This document shows, one piece after another, positions 10,001 through 17,515 of a stretch of 64,000 nt of DNA (positions are counted from its first letter, which is position 1; each line of letters starts with the position of its first letter). The notes under the pieces are model-generated. The model saw only the letters and a program-made list of their open reading frames with translations. It was not told the DNA's origin and did not search any database. Location: the NCBI RefSeq assembly GCF_900187305.1, contig NZ_LT906434.1, positions 1,922,001 through 1,986,000 on the forward strand, given 5' to 3'. This stretch comes from Neisseria zoodegmatis (GTDB taxonomy: Bacteria; Pseudomonadota; Gammaproteobacteria; Burkholderiales; Neisseriaceae). The position numbers and the translations under genes are program-made.

Positions 10001-11356
10001 GAACGTCCATGCTTCGCCGAGATTGGTATGGCTGTTGAGCACTTTGCCGTCGGTGTCGTAACGGTCGTATTCGTAACGCGATACCAACCCGTCGGGCTGG
10101 TTGTGCTCGATCATGATGTGGTTGCGGTAGGCGAAACCGCGCAGACGTTTGCCGTCGCGGCCGTAAACGGCGGTCAAATCGCCGTAGCCGTCGTAGCCGT
10201 AGCGCACCAGTTCGCGGCTGTTGAAGGTAACCGAGGTTAGGCGGTTGACGTAAAGATTGTCGTCTTTGCCGACAAATACGCCGTGTTCGGCAGCGGCATC
10301 GAATACTTCGTCGCTGTCGTTTAGGCGGATGGAGGAGAAATGTAATTGGAACTGCCTGCCGTTGCTGTCGTAAACGCTGTGCGGTAGTCCGTTGTCACCG
10401 TAGCAAAGGCGGATGTGGTGATGGTTGCGGTTGAGTTGGGCGATGAGCTGGTAAATGCCGTCGCCCTCGTCGACTTCGGCGAACCATAAACGGGCACCGC
10501 CGTCAGGTGAGGCGATTTGGTAGAGGCCGTCTGAAACTTGTGAAAAATAGATTTGCTCTTCGTGGTCGAAATAGGCATCTTCCAAACCGTAGGGGTCTTC
10601 TTCCGCAGGGTCGGCAATGGGGTCGGCCTCTTCTGTGTCGAAGTCGTCTTCATTATCGGCATATTGCGGTTCGTCTTGCTCGTCGTCGATATCCGGCAGC
10701 GGAATTTCCCGGCCTTGTTCGTCAATGTAGAGGAAACCGTCTTCCACCCGTTCCAACCGCATCGAAAACGGCAGCGACCAGCCCTGCCCCAACCAGCCGT
10801 TGCCGGGTTGGTCGGAATAGTAGCTGCGCTGCCAGATTAGGGGGAGAGGGGAATCGAAAACAAAGTCGGTTTCTTCGGGAAGGACTTTAATACCCAGTAT
10901 GGCATTCACCGGACGACCGACTGCACCGCCCTTGCCACCGCCTTTACACGGACAACCTCCCGAACCGGCTCCCCTTCCTCCTGCAGGTCTGCCTTTACGC
11001 CCCCTGCCTTTTTTACCTTTCCCCTGAGTAACCAGCCCGCCGTTAAATCCCATTCCACCGCCGCCACTGAACCCTTTAACGGTCTTTTTAGTAGGCGGCT
11101 TCGGCCCCGGCACACCGGGAATCATCGAGGCTAAGGAAATCACGGTAGAAGCCACATCAACGGCTGCGGATACGGCAGAGTCGGGGGAAACAATCGATAA
11201 AGCGGTAGAAGCGACATCGGCCACCATCTCAATCACATCAACGGGGCCGGCGGCATTGGTCAGCGGTTCGGGCGGATTGGCGGAGCCTTGGGATACCATG
11301 GCCGGCGCGGAAGGCTGGGGAATGAGAATGCCTATGGTGTTGCCGAAAGATGCCAT
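7085..11356 (-). CDS. Rhs polymorphic toxin with deaminase-like C-terminus
   Basis: 1423 residues; residues 1 to about 1228 read identically to the Rhs at 2025-6263. After the core end (DPIGL, WIDRLGL at about 1278) comes a different 145-residue tail. It contains GHAEINGL (HAE at 1305-1307) and, 38 residues on, PVGMCTNC (Cys 1345 and 1348). This H-A-E plus C-x2-C layout is the zinc site of the cytidine-deaminase fold found in many bacterial toxin deaminases, so it may deaminate nucleic acid bases or nucleotides. I cannot name the subfamily. The start has a ribosome site (GGAG about 7 nt upstream), unlike its twin. It is divergent from the T6SS operon across 11357-11679 and is a probable T6SS cargo despite lacking a PAAR domain. 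Confidence 0.9.
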   Translation of the reverse strand: MASFGNTIGILIPQPSAPAMVSQGSANPPEPLTNAAGPVDVIEMVADVASTALSIVSPDSAVSAAVDVASTVISLASMIPGVPGPKPPTKKTVKGFSGGGGMGFNGGLVTQGKGKKGRGRKGRPAGGRGAGSGGCPCKGGGKGGAVGRPVNAILGIKVLPEETDFVFDSPLPLIWQRSYYSDQPGNGWLGQGWSLPFSMRLERVEDGFLYIDEQGREIPLPDIDDEQDEPQYADNEDDFDTEEADPIADPAEEDPYGLEDAYFDHEEQIYFSQVSDGLYQIASPDGGARLWFAEVDEGDGIYQLIAQLNRNHHHIRLCYGDNGLPHSVYDSNGRQFQLHFSSIRLNDSDEVFDAAAEHGVFVGKDDNLYVNRLTSVTFNSRELVRYGYDGYGDLTAVYGRDGKRLRGFAYRNHIMIEHNQPDGLVSRYEYDRYDTDGKVLNSHTNLGEAWTFDYREGYTRVTDALGREEIYGFDENYEEIYHIDAAGHRTDSERDDWGRVTLQRDELGRETRFGYDTFGNVISITAPDGSRTQIDYHDTLNLPVAVNDPAGRITEYAYDGRGNLIQITDPAGHSTGYTYNEQWLPAAITDALGKTKQLEYDSDGRLIRYTDCSGQSTRFSYTEYGDLETVTDALGHTTRHHYDAAGNHIRSDYPDGSSESFEYDRINRLIAHIDGLGAKTEYELAVDGLPVKRTNALGHSFGYRYDQARRLTVLTNENGDSYRLDYDNTDNLIQETGWEGKITGYAYDAAGQLSEQTEYGLSDGPKADRPEIWHIHRFKRNILGQLVEKTSRRIDGTPVPAEEGKHYSRTRFDYDPLTGNLVKARNRHSSVELVYDVLDRLVSETTVHNGQSASVGYAYDPLGNRIQTVLPDGRSINYLYYGSGHLHQINLDGETISDIERDRLHQEIQRTQGALTSRYDYDPMGRLKHQTATANRTLQHNGKLNTLVGGAVRRSYRYDKAGNLIQTADQRSGVLDYVYDKLGRIESAVNKQTGSSEKFAFDPAHNILSDKVSDGLKDTQGLSEHLSDRHHTGHLKGRNIGKGNRLEAYNGTEYTYDALGNMIYRQLSNGESQLFQYDSENQLIRAEIKKPKGNTEIWEYAYDPFGRRLSKERKDKLAWTSTAPKRTHFVWDGTRLLQEYSHKGSYTYVYTDQDSYEPLAQVFDNHKDQQQYLFYFHNNQIGTPHEMTDIHGNLLWYGSYSAWGSIASEKRIYENIHQPFRLQNQYFDEETGLHYNLMRYYEPDTGRFINQDPIGLIGGENLYRFAPNTQMWIDRLGLWGDMNGASATISAGGFSKTYHSSKTGHAEINGLNDFSRRGLLTGQDIQISNIMGEFRSSDPRPVGMCTNCRAGIFDILKSGGATSVSFPETRGNEVLGTIKIDASDFDNVRKELRDVRNMSGTDRMRSDAAWAVLHKYNKHGKCK
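7673..11356 (-). repeat. 3.68 kb direct repeat, copy 2
   Basis: Partner of 2580-6263. Such identity over a region full of third-codon positions implies very recent duplication or continuing gene conversion between the two Rhs cores. Confidence 0.85.
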
Positions 11357-11679
11357 GAGATTACTCCGTCAAAATTCTGTTGTTTTTAAAATTAAAAATA
11401 GAGCGCCCGCAGGTTTCTGAAGTAAATTTTAAATCGCTTCTGCTCATTTGAAAATGCCGCTTTGCATTTCAAGAGGCCAAAAGTAATCTTAAGTCAGACA
11501 ACAGAACTTAATATTTGTTCCTTTCAATAAGAATAACTTAGGTAAATGGTTAGGCCGTCTGAAAATAAATAGTGTTAATGCACCAATCAAAATTATGGTA
11601 AAGTAGCCGAAAAATTCAAAATAAAAATATCCGTAGGGGAATAATCGTCATTTCATCCATATTGTTGGGATTACGATTA
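11357..11679. other. divergent intergenic region between rhs and the T6SS operon
   Basis: This AT-rich gap separates the minus-strand Rhs gene from tagF on the plus strand and must hold both promoters. An imperfect hairpin (TTGAAAATGC with GCATTTCAA) lies around 11449-11473 and a DUS at about 11552-11563. I see no textbook -35/-10 pair. A GGGGA motif at about 11635 is too far from the chosen tagF start to be its ribosome site. Confidence 0.4.
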
Positions 11680-12234
11680 ATGCTACAAAGAGAAGTCTAT
11701 TTTTTCGGCAAACTAAGCCAATCTCGCGATTTTATTGTTTCCGATAATCTGCAAGCCGACGATAAACATTTTTGGGACGGCTGGTTTGGCCGTTGCACCA
11801 GCCAAGACAGATTAATCCCGTTTACCCGAAAAACATTTGCCGCGCCGCGAATTTGGCTATTTTGCATCAAGCTATCCGACGGTATGGCTTATACGGGCAT
11901 CACCGCTCTCAGCGCCGACCAAACCGGAAGGCAATATCCTTTCGTATTATTCTGCAAACCCGACTCTCATTCCGACTTATCAGATTCCATCAGCTTTATT
12001 GCTGAAAAAACAGATTTCTTCCGCAACACCTTAAACAACGGCAAGTGCGCTATCGAAAATTGCTTTAACGCCGACACAAGCCATAGCCCCGTTCTTTTAT
12101 CCGAACCTTTCCGAAACTATTTATCTAATTCAGGCGATACCGGCAGTTTTTGGCAGGAAAGCGAAAGCGGCCGCCATATAAAACACGAAGGCGAACCCTC
12201 GTGCTCTCTGTTTAATAAATTATTTGGATCGTAA
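11680..12234 (+). CDS. tagF: T6SS-associated protein TagF (ImpM/DUF2094 family)
   Basis: 184 residues with the family's N-terminal signature YFFGKL...RDF and WDGWF near the start. TagF proteins act in posttranslational control of T6SS. In Pseudomonas TagF represses firing by sequestering the FHA protein, independently or together with the PpkA/PppA kinase-phosphatase pair. None of those partners is seen here, so the role could differ. I chose ATG 11680 because it places the FFGKL motif in its usual position; a TTG at 11662 is an alternative. It is the first gene of the T6SS cluster, and tssA follows after 4 nt, so they are co-transcribed. Confidence 0.8.
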   Translation: MLQREVYFFGKLSQSRDFIVSDNLQADDKHFWDGWFGRCTSQDRLIPFTRKTFAAPRIWLFCIKLSDGMAYTGITALSADQTGRQYPFVLFCKPDSHSDLSDSISFIAEKTDFFRNTLNNGKCAIENCFNADTSHSPVLLSEPFRNYLSNSGDTGSFWQESESGRHIKHEGEPSCSLFNKLFGS

Positions 12235-12238
12235 ACTG

Positions 12239-13306
12239 ATGAAAACATTTTCCCGATGGGACGAACCTATTTCCGCCGATGCTCCTGAAGGGGTGAATAT
12301 CGAATACGACAGCCGCTTTCTGGAACTGCAAAGCGCGGCGGAAGGCAAGCCCGAGCAGCAATACGGCGACACCATTATTCCGGCGGAAGAACCGGATTGG
12401 GCAACGGTAGAGAAATTATGCAACCAATTGCTGGCCGAATCGAAAGACCTGCGCGTCTTGGCTTATTACACGCAAGCCCTCACTGCCAAACACGGGCTCA
12501 CCGGTTTTTGCGCCGGCTGCGAAGCCGTTAAAGCCAATATTGATTCATATTGGGATTCAGTCTTCCCCAAACTCGAAGATGAAGACGGTGAATACGACCC
12601 GTTTTACCGCATCAATGCGCTCAGTTCTTTTACTACGCTCGACGGCATCGTTAAAGAAATTTTTCCGGCCAAACTGCTGGTAAACGGGCTGACCCAGCAA
12701 CCGGTTACCGTCAAAGAAGCGGTTTCGGTGTTACAAGGCAATGATCCGCAAAGCTATCCGGGCGGAAAAGACCGGCTGATGCTCGACATCAGGGTAAGCG
12801 CCGACACCGGCAAGCCGGAATTGGTGGCTTTAATCCAAGCATTAGGCCATCTGAAAGACATCCAAAGCACTTTCTCAACCAAACTGCAAGACGAGCATTC
12901 CCTCAATTTCGAGGTCATTCAAAAGCCGCTCACTCTGATTCATAAAGCCGTCAATTACAACGACGGCAGCACACCGCAGCCGCAACAGGCGGAACAAACA
13001 GACCACACAGCCGAAATCTCCGCCTCAACCGGCACGCAAGAGCAAACGGCTTTCCAAGATGCCGATGCGTGGCGCCGTCTGAATATTAAAAACCGCGCCG
13101 ATGTCGATTTGGTTTTGGAGAAAATCTGCGTCTATTTTGAAACCCTTGAGCCCAGCCACCCTGCCCCGCTGTTTATCCGCAGGGTACAGCGTCTGATGAA
13201 TATGGACTTCTACGACATCATGAAAGATATCAGTCCAGAAAGCATTGCCAATTTGGAAGTTTTAATCGGCAAACCGGAAGAAGAAACAGGAACTTCCAAC
13301 GAGTGA
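12239..13306 (+). CDS. tssA: T6SS protein TssA (ImpA family)
   Basis: 355 residues. The N-terminal ImpA domain is recognisable: P(I)SADAPEG.N.EYD..F..L, then DW..V...C..LL..SKDLRV..Y, and an HGL.GF..G...V motif around residues 80-95. TssA caps or primes the contractile sheath and contacts the baseplate and tail tube. The C-terminal part (about 270-345), with ADVDLVLEKICVYFETLEPSHPAPLFIRR, matches the short C-terminal domain of the class that stays near the baseplate. ATG 12239 lies 4 nt after the tagF stop; a TTG at 12224 overlapping tagF is less likely. Confidence 0.9.
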   Translation: MKTFSRWDEPISADAPEGVNIEYDSRFLELQSAAEGKPEQQYGDTIIPAEEPDWATVEKLCNQLLAESKDLRVLAYYTQALTAKHGLTGFCAGCEAVKANIDSYWDSVFPKLEDEDGEYDPFYRINALSSFTTLDGIVKEIFPAKLLVNGLTQQPVTVKEAVSVLQGNDPQSYPGGKDRLMLDIRVSADTGKPELVALIQALGHLKDIQSTFSTKLQDEHSLNFEVIQKPLTLIHKAVNYNDGSTPQPQQAEQTDHTAEISASTGTQEQTAFQDADAWRRLNIKNRADVDLVLEKICVYFETLEPSHPAPLFIRRVQRLMNMDFYDIMKDISPESIANLEVLIGKPEEETGTSNE

Positions 13307-13376
13307 AATAGTCTATTTGTAATAAGCTAAAGTTTGTTTGGACAAAACAACTTTAATCATTTAGAGGTTACTGAAC

Positions 13377-13895
13377 ATGTCACGAAACAAATCATCTGGT
13401 CAAAAGTTTATTGCCCGCAACCGGGCTCCGCGGGTACAAATCGAGTACGACGTAGAGCTGTACGGTTCCGAGAAAAAAATCGAATTGCCGTTTGTAATGG
13501 GCGTGATGGCTGATTTGGTCGGCAAACCTGTCGAACCGCTTCCTGATTTGGCCGAACGCAAGTTTTTGGAAATCGACGTAGATAATTTCGACGAGCGTAT
13601 GAAAGCCCTCAAACCTCGCGTGGCCTTCAACGTGAAAAACACGCTCACCGGCGAAGGCAATTTGAACGTAGAGCTGGAATTTGAAAGCATGGATGATTTC
13701 TCACCCGCCGCAGTAGCCAAAAAAGTAGAACCTCTAAACGAACTTTTGCAAGCGCGCACGGAGCTTTCCAACCTGCTCTCATACATGGACGGCAAGAGCG
13801 GTGCGGAGGAATTGATCGGAAAAGTCTTGGGCGACAGCGAGCTGCTGAAAAGCCTTGCGGCCGCACCTAAAGCAACACCCAAAGACGGGCAGTAA
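13377..13895 (+). CDS. tssB: T6SS sheath small subunit TssB (VipA/ImpB)
   Basis: 172 residues, the usual size. The N-terminus SGQKFIARNRAPRVQIEYDVELYG and the following LPFVMGVMADL are typical of the VipA/ImpB family. With TssC it forms the contractile sheath, which TssH disassembles after firing. The C-terminal region (L..LL.YMDGKSGAEELIGKVLGD) is the helical part that contacts TssC. tssC follows 34 bp later, as in almost all T6SS loci. Confidence 0.95.
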   Translation: MSRNKSSGQKFIARNRAPRVQIEYDVELYGSEKKIELPFVMGVMADLVGKPVEPLPDLAERKFLEIDVDNFDERMKALKPRVAFNVKNTLTGEGNLNVELEFESMDDFSPAAVAKKVEPLNELLQARTELSNLLSYMDGKSGAEELIGKVLGDSELLKSLAAAPKATPKDGQ

Positions 13896-13929
13896 TTTCG
13901 GATGAAAACCAATAAAGCGAGAGTGAATC

Positions 13930-15429
13930 ATGGCTGAAAAGCAATTAGATATCCAAGGGGGCGGCGGCGCGCAAACCGCGTTTGCAGCGAGCGAATTTGA
14001 ACAACTGCTGCAAAAAGAATTCAAACCCAAAACCGAAGAAGCCAAAAGTGCCGTAACCAACGCCGTAGCAACATTGGCTCAACAAGCCTTGCAAAATGTC
14101 GTTACGATTTCAGACGACACTTATCAAACCATCGAAGCAATCATTGCCGAACTCGACAGAAAACTTTCCGAACAAATCAATCTGATTCTGCACCACGAAG
14201 ATTTTCAAAAACTGGAAGGCGAATGGCGCGGTTTGCATCATTTGGTTACCAATACCGAAACCGACACCCTGCTGAAAATCAAAGTATTGCCGATTTCCAA
14301 AAAAGAAGTCGCCCGCAACCTGAAGCGCTTTAAAGGCACGGCTTGGGATCAAAGCCCGCTATTCAAACGCATTTACGAAGAAGAATACGGCCAGTTCGGC
14401 GGCGAGCCTTTCGGCTGCTTGGTTGGCGACTATTATTTCGACCATTCCGCACCCGATGTGGAAATGCTCAACAGCCTCGAAAAAATTGCCGCAGCCGCAC
14501 ACTGCCCGTTTATCGCCGGCGCATCGCCCAAACTGATGCAGATGGAATCTTGGCAGGAATTGGCCAATCCGCGCGACTTAAGCAAAATCTTCCAAAACGC
14601 CGAATACGCACCGTGGCGCAGCCTGCGTGATTCCGAAGATTCACGCTACATCGGCTTAGCCTTGCCGCGTTTCTTGTCGCGCCTGCCTTATGGTGCCAGC
14701 ACCAATCCTGTGGACGAATTCGATTTCGAAGAAGAAACCGAAGGCGCGGATCACAACAAATACACTTGGGCCAACGCGGCCTATGCGATGGCGGTGAACA
14801 TCAACCGCTCGTTCAAATACTACGGTTGGTGTACTTCTATCCGCGGCGTGGAATCCGGCGGCATCGTTGAAAACCTGCCCTGCCACACCTTCCCGACCGA
14901 CGACGGCGGCGTGGACATGAAATGCCCGACCGAAATCGCCATCAGCGACCGCCGCGAAGCCGAGCTGGCAGCGCTGGGCTTCATGCCGCTGATCCACCGC
15001 AAAAATACCGATTTGGCAGCGTTTATCGGCGCGCAATCCCTGCACAAGCCTGCCGAATATTATGATCCCGATGCTACGGCCAATGCCCGTTTGTCCGCCC
15101 GCCTGCCTTATCTGTTTGCATGCTGCCGCTTCGCCCACTATCTGAAATGTATCGTGCGCGACAAAGTGGGTTCCTTCCGTGAACGCGAAGATATGGAGCG
15201 CTGGCTGAACGAATGGATTATGAATTATGTAGACGGCGACCCGATTAACTCTACCCAAGAAACAAAAGCCCGCAAACCGTTGGCGGCGGCGGAAGTAGTG
15301 GTGGAAGAAGTGGAAGACAACCCCGGATACTACACTTCTAAATTCTTCCTGCGGCCGCACTACCAACTTGAGGGGCTTACCGTTTCATTGCGCTTAGTTT
15401 CCAAACTGCCTTCGGCTAAACAGGAATAG
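13930..15429 (+). CDS. tssC: T6SS sheath large subunit TssC (VipB/ImpC)
   Basis: 499 residues, full length for the family. Recognisable features are the EGEWRGLHHLV block (about 96-106), the phage-sheath-like core with GEPFGCLVGDYYFDH, and the C-terminal RLPYLFACCRFAHYLKCIVRDKVGS segment (about residues 390-420). It heterodimerises with TssB to build the sheath around the Hcp tube. The ATG at 13930 follows GAGAG as a ribosome site. hcp follows after 79 bp. Confidence 0.95.
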   Translation: MAEKQLDIQGGGGAQTAFAASEFEQLLQKEFKPKTEEAKSAVTNAVATLAQQALQNVVTISDDTYQTIEAIIAELDRKLSEQINLILHHEDFQKLEGEWRGLHHLVTNTETDTLLKIKVLPISKKEVARNLKRFKGTAWDQSPLFKRIYEEEYGQFGGEPFGCLVGDYYFDHSAPDVEMLNSLEKIAAAAHCPFIAGASPKLMQMESWQELANPRDLSKIFQNAEYAPWRSLRDSEDSRYIGLALPRFLSRLPYGASTNPVDEFDFEEETEGADHNKYTWANAAYAMAVNINRSFKYYGWCTSIRGVESGGIVENLPCHTFPTDDGGVDMKCPTEIAISDRREAELAALGFMPLIHRKNTDLAAFIGAQSLHKPAEYYDPDATANARLSARLPYLFACCRFAHYLKCIVRDKVGSFREREDMERWLNEWIMNYVDGDPINSTQETKARKPLAAAEVVVEEVEDNPGYYTSKFFLRPHYQLEGLTVSLRLVSKLPSAKQE

Positions 15430-15508
15430 TCGGGTTTGGTTTATTTAGTCGGGCATACTCATGCCCTGTTGTCTGATCGCTTAAATTTCTTAACAAGGAG
15501 AGTAAAAC

Positions 15509-15991
15509 ATGGCTATTGATATGTTCATGAAAGTTGAAGGTGTAAACGGTGAATCAAAAGATGCCAACCACAAAGACTGGACCAATATCGAAAGTTTCGA
15601 CTGGGGTGCCGAGCAACCCGGTTCGATGACCAGCGGCGGCGGCGGCGGTGCCGGTAAAGTGAATTTTAACGACTTGACCGTAGTGGCCGCCATCGATAAA
15701 GCCGCTCCGACCATTCTGAAAAACTGTGCCACCGGCCAACACTTGAGCAAAGTAGAAATCTCCGTGTGCAAAGCCGGCGGCGAACAAATCGAATATTCGC
15801 GCACCACATTGGAAGACGTTTTGGTAACCGGTGTGAAATTCATCGGCGTACAAGGCAATGACGCGCTGAAAATGCGTTACTCATTCCAAGCTGCCAAAGT
15901 GAAAAACCAATATTGGGAACAAACCGATAAAGGTTCCAAAGGCGCCGAAGTTCAGATGGCCTTCAACATCAAAGAAAACAAATCTGCATAA
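15509..15991 (+). CDS. hcp: T6SS tube protein Hcp (TssD)
   Basis: 160 residues, starting MAIDMFMKVEGVNGES, a standard Hcp start. WTNIESFDWGAEQP and the Gly-rich loop around 44-52 (MTSGGGGGAGKV) match the family, in which hexameric rings stack to form the inner tube. A strong ribosome site (AAGGAGAG) lies 7-9 nt before the ATG, fitting the high expression Hcp needs. A long hairpin at 16015-16048 directly follows and may limit read-through or stabilise the hcp message. Confidence 0.95.
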   Translation: MAIDMFMKVEGVNGESKDANHKDWTNIESFDWGAEQPGSMTSGGGGGAGKVNFNDLTVVAAIDKAAPTILKNCATGQHLSKVEISVCKAGGEQIEYSRTTLEDVLVTGVKFIGVQGNDALKMRYSFQAAKVKNQYWEQTDKGSKGAEVQMAFNIKENKSA

Positions 15992-16014
15992 TCTTTATGC
16001 ACGTTTAGTTGGAG

Positions 16015-16048
16015 AAGCCTGGCTTAAAAGGCGTTTTAAGTCAGGCTT
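16015..16048 (+). terminator. long hairpin after hcp
   Basis: A 15-bp stem (AAGCCTGGCTTAAAA pairing with TTTTAAGTCAGGCTT, one G-T) closes on a 4-nt loop. No T-run follows directly, so it may be a partial terminator or a 3' stabiliser that sets hcp above the rest of the operon. A DUS follows at 16063-16074. Confidence 0.6.
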
Positions 16049-16151
16049 TACATATATACACTTTTCAGACGGCCTCTATCCTTCTTGAAAAGTTGATTCG
16101 GGCTTTCGCTCTTACTGCACTTTCTACAAAAATAAACAAGGAGTTGCTGAG

Positions 16152-16967
16152 ATGGATTTGAAAACTAAATTATCGGACATGATTGAACTGGTGCGTTCAA
16201 ATCCCGACAATCAGGAACACCGTTTGGCATTGATTCAATATCTCTGCCTGTGCGCAAAATGGGACCAGGCGCTGAAACAGATCGGGCAATACCAAAAGCT
16301 CTTTCCCAACACCCAAAAGCCCCTGATGCTTTATCTTATTGAAAATATCGAAGCCGAAATGCGCCGCCAAGCTGTTTTAGCGGCACAGCAAAAGCCGAAA
16401 ACGCTGGAACAGCACGCCGGCAAGCTCGATATTCTGCAAAAACAACTCTCTTTGGTCGCCCATGTGGCAGAACAAAAAAGCGCGGCTCTTGCCGACGGCT
16501 ACGCCGCTTTATCCGACGACATCGACGAAACACCGGTAAACATTACCTATCTTCTGGCAGACAAATCGGTTGCCGATGCATCCGGCAGTTGGATCATAGA
16601 CGGCGACGTGCGTACCGCTTTCGTTTACGAATACTTCTACCGCGGCCACTACTACTGGCAAACTTGGGGTTCCATCGAAAGCATTGCTTTCAAAACACCC
16701 GCTTCCTTGCTCGACGTGATTTGGAGGCCGTCTGAAATCACATTCAGCCACGGCGAATGCATCCAATGCACCAGCCCCGCCCGCTATGCCGTTTTACCCG
16801 AGGCAGAATCGGAATGGTCGGATCTGCTGCTGCAATGCGCGCAAACCGACTGGGTTGAAGCGGCAGACCAGCTTTTTACCGGCATCGGCCAGAAGATGCT
16901 GTACACCGACAACCACGATTTCGGCCTGTTGGATATCCGCAGCATTAAATTCGGACAACACCGTTAA
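16152..16967 (+). CDS. tagJ: T6SS accessory protein TagJ (ImpE family)
   Basis: 271 residues. The N-terminal helical repeat region (LV..NPDN...RL.L...LC...KWD.AL.Q) and the C-terminal domain with WIIDGDVR, the aromatic YYW..W.SIESIAF and DVIWRPSE match ImpE/TagJ. In other systems TagJ binds the N-terminal helix of TssB and affects sheath recycling by ClpV. It is an accessory, not a core, component. A good ribosome site (AAGGAG) precedes the ATG. A DUS lies inside the coding sequence at 16725-16736, encoding RPSE. Confidence 0.85.
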   Translation: MDLKTKLSDMIELVRSNPDNQEHRLALIQYLCLCAKWDQALKQIGQYQKLFPNTQKPLMLYLIENIEAEMRRQAVLAAQQKPKTLEQHAGKLDILQKQLSLVAHVAEQKSAALADGYAALSDDIDETPVNITYLLADKSVADASGSWIIDGDVRTAFVYEYFYRGHYYWQTWGSIESIAFKTPASLLDVIWRPSEITFSHGECIQCTSPARYAVLPEAESEWSDLLLQCAQTDWVEAADQLFTGIGQKMLYTDNHDFGLLDIRSIKFGQHR

Positions 16968-16999
16968 ACCCACCCATCCGTCAGCCACGGCAATTAATC

Positions 17000-17515
17000 A
17001 TGTCGCCATTCAAAAACCAACTGCTGCCTTCTTTGTTCGACAGACTCACCGACGAAGAACCGCGCAAAAAAAAAGAAGCACGACCCGATCAGGCCATCAA
17101 CCTCGACCAATATCGGCAAGCCGTGCTGCGCGATATTCTTTACCTGCTGAACACCTGCAACCTGCAAGCGGAAACCATGGAGCAACACCTGCCCGAAAAC
17201 GTGCGTTCGTCCACGCTCAACTACGGCATTCCGCCCCTTTCCGGCGTTAATTTTTCCGACATAGAATGGCAGAACGTGGAGCAAAACATCAAGCAGGCCG
17301 TTATTGATTTCGAACCGCGGCTCGACAGCAAATCGCTGCAAGTGATTGTGAACACCGAAGACGATGACGACGATGCCTTGCACAACAAACTGATTATTGA
17401 AATCAAAGGCCATCTGAAACTCAACCCTTATCCAAAAGAATTCCTGCTGCGAACCAGTATGGATATCGAAACCGGGCTGTTTAATTTATTAGAAGGGGGA
17501 ACGGGCCGTGAATAA
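17000..17515 (+). CDS. tssE: T6SS baseplate protein TssE (gp25-like)
   Basis: 171 residues. LLPSLFDRL near the N-terminus and the block LRDILYLLNT, STLNYGIPPLSG, and the C-terminal RTSMDIETG are the marks of the gp25/TssE family. TssE joins TssF, TssG and TssK in the baseplate wedge and nucleates the sheath. It overlaps the GTG start of tssF by 8 bp, so the two are translationally coupled. Confidence 0.9.
   Translation: MSPFKNQLLPSLFDRLTDEEPRKKKEARPDQAINLDQYRQAVLRDILYLLNTCNLQAETMEQHLPENVRSSTLNYGIPPLSGVNFSDIEWQNVEQNIKQAVIDFEPRLDSKSLQVIVNTEDDDDDALHNKLIIEIKGHLKLNPYPKEFLLRTSMDIETGLFNLLEGGTGRE

Noticed and set aside
1..11356. Insertion sequence or transposase explaining the Rhs duplication
   Set aside because: No transposase frame or terminal inverted repeats were found at the ends of the duplicated block.
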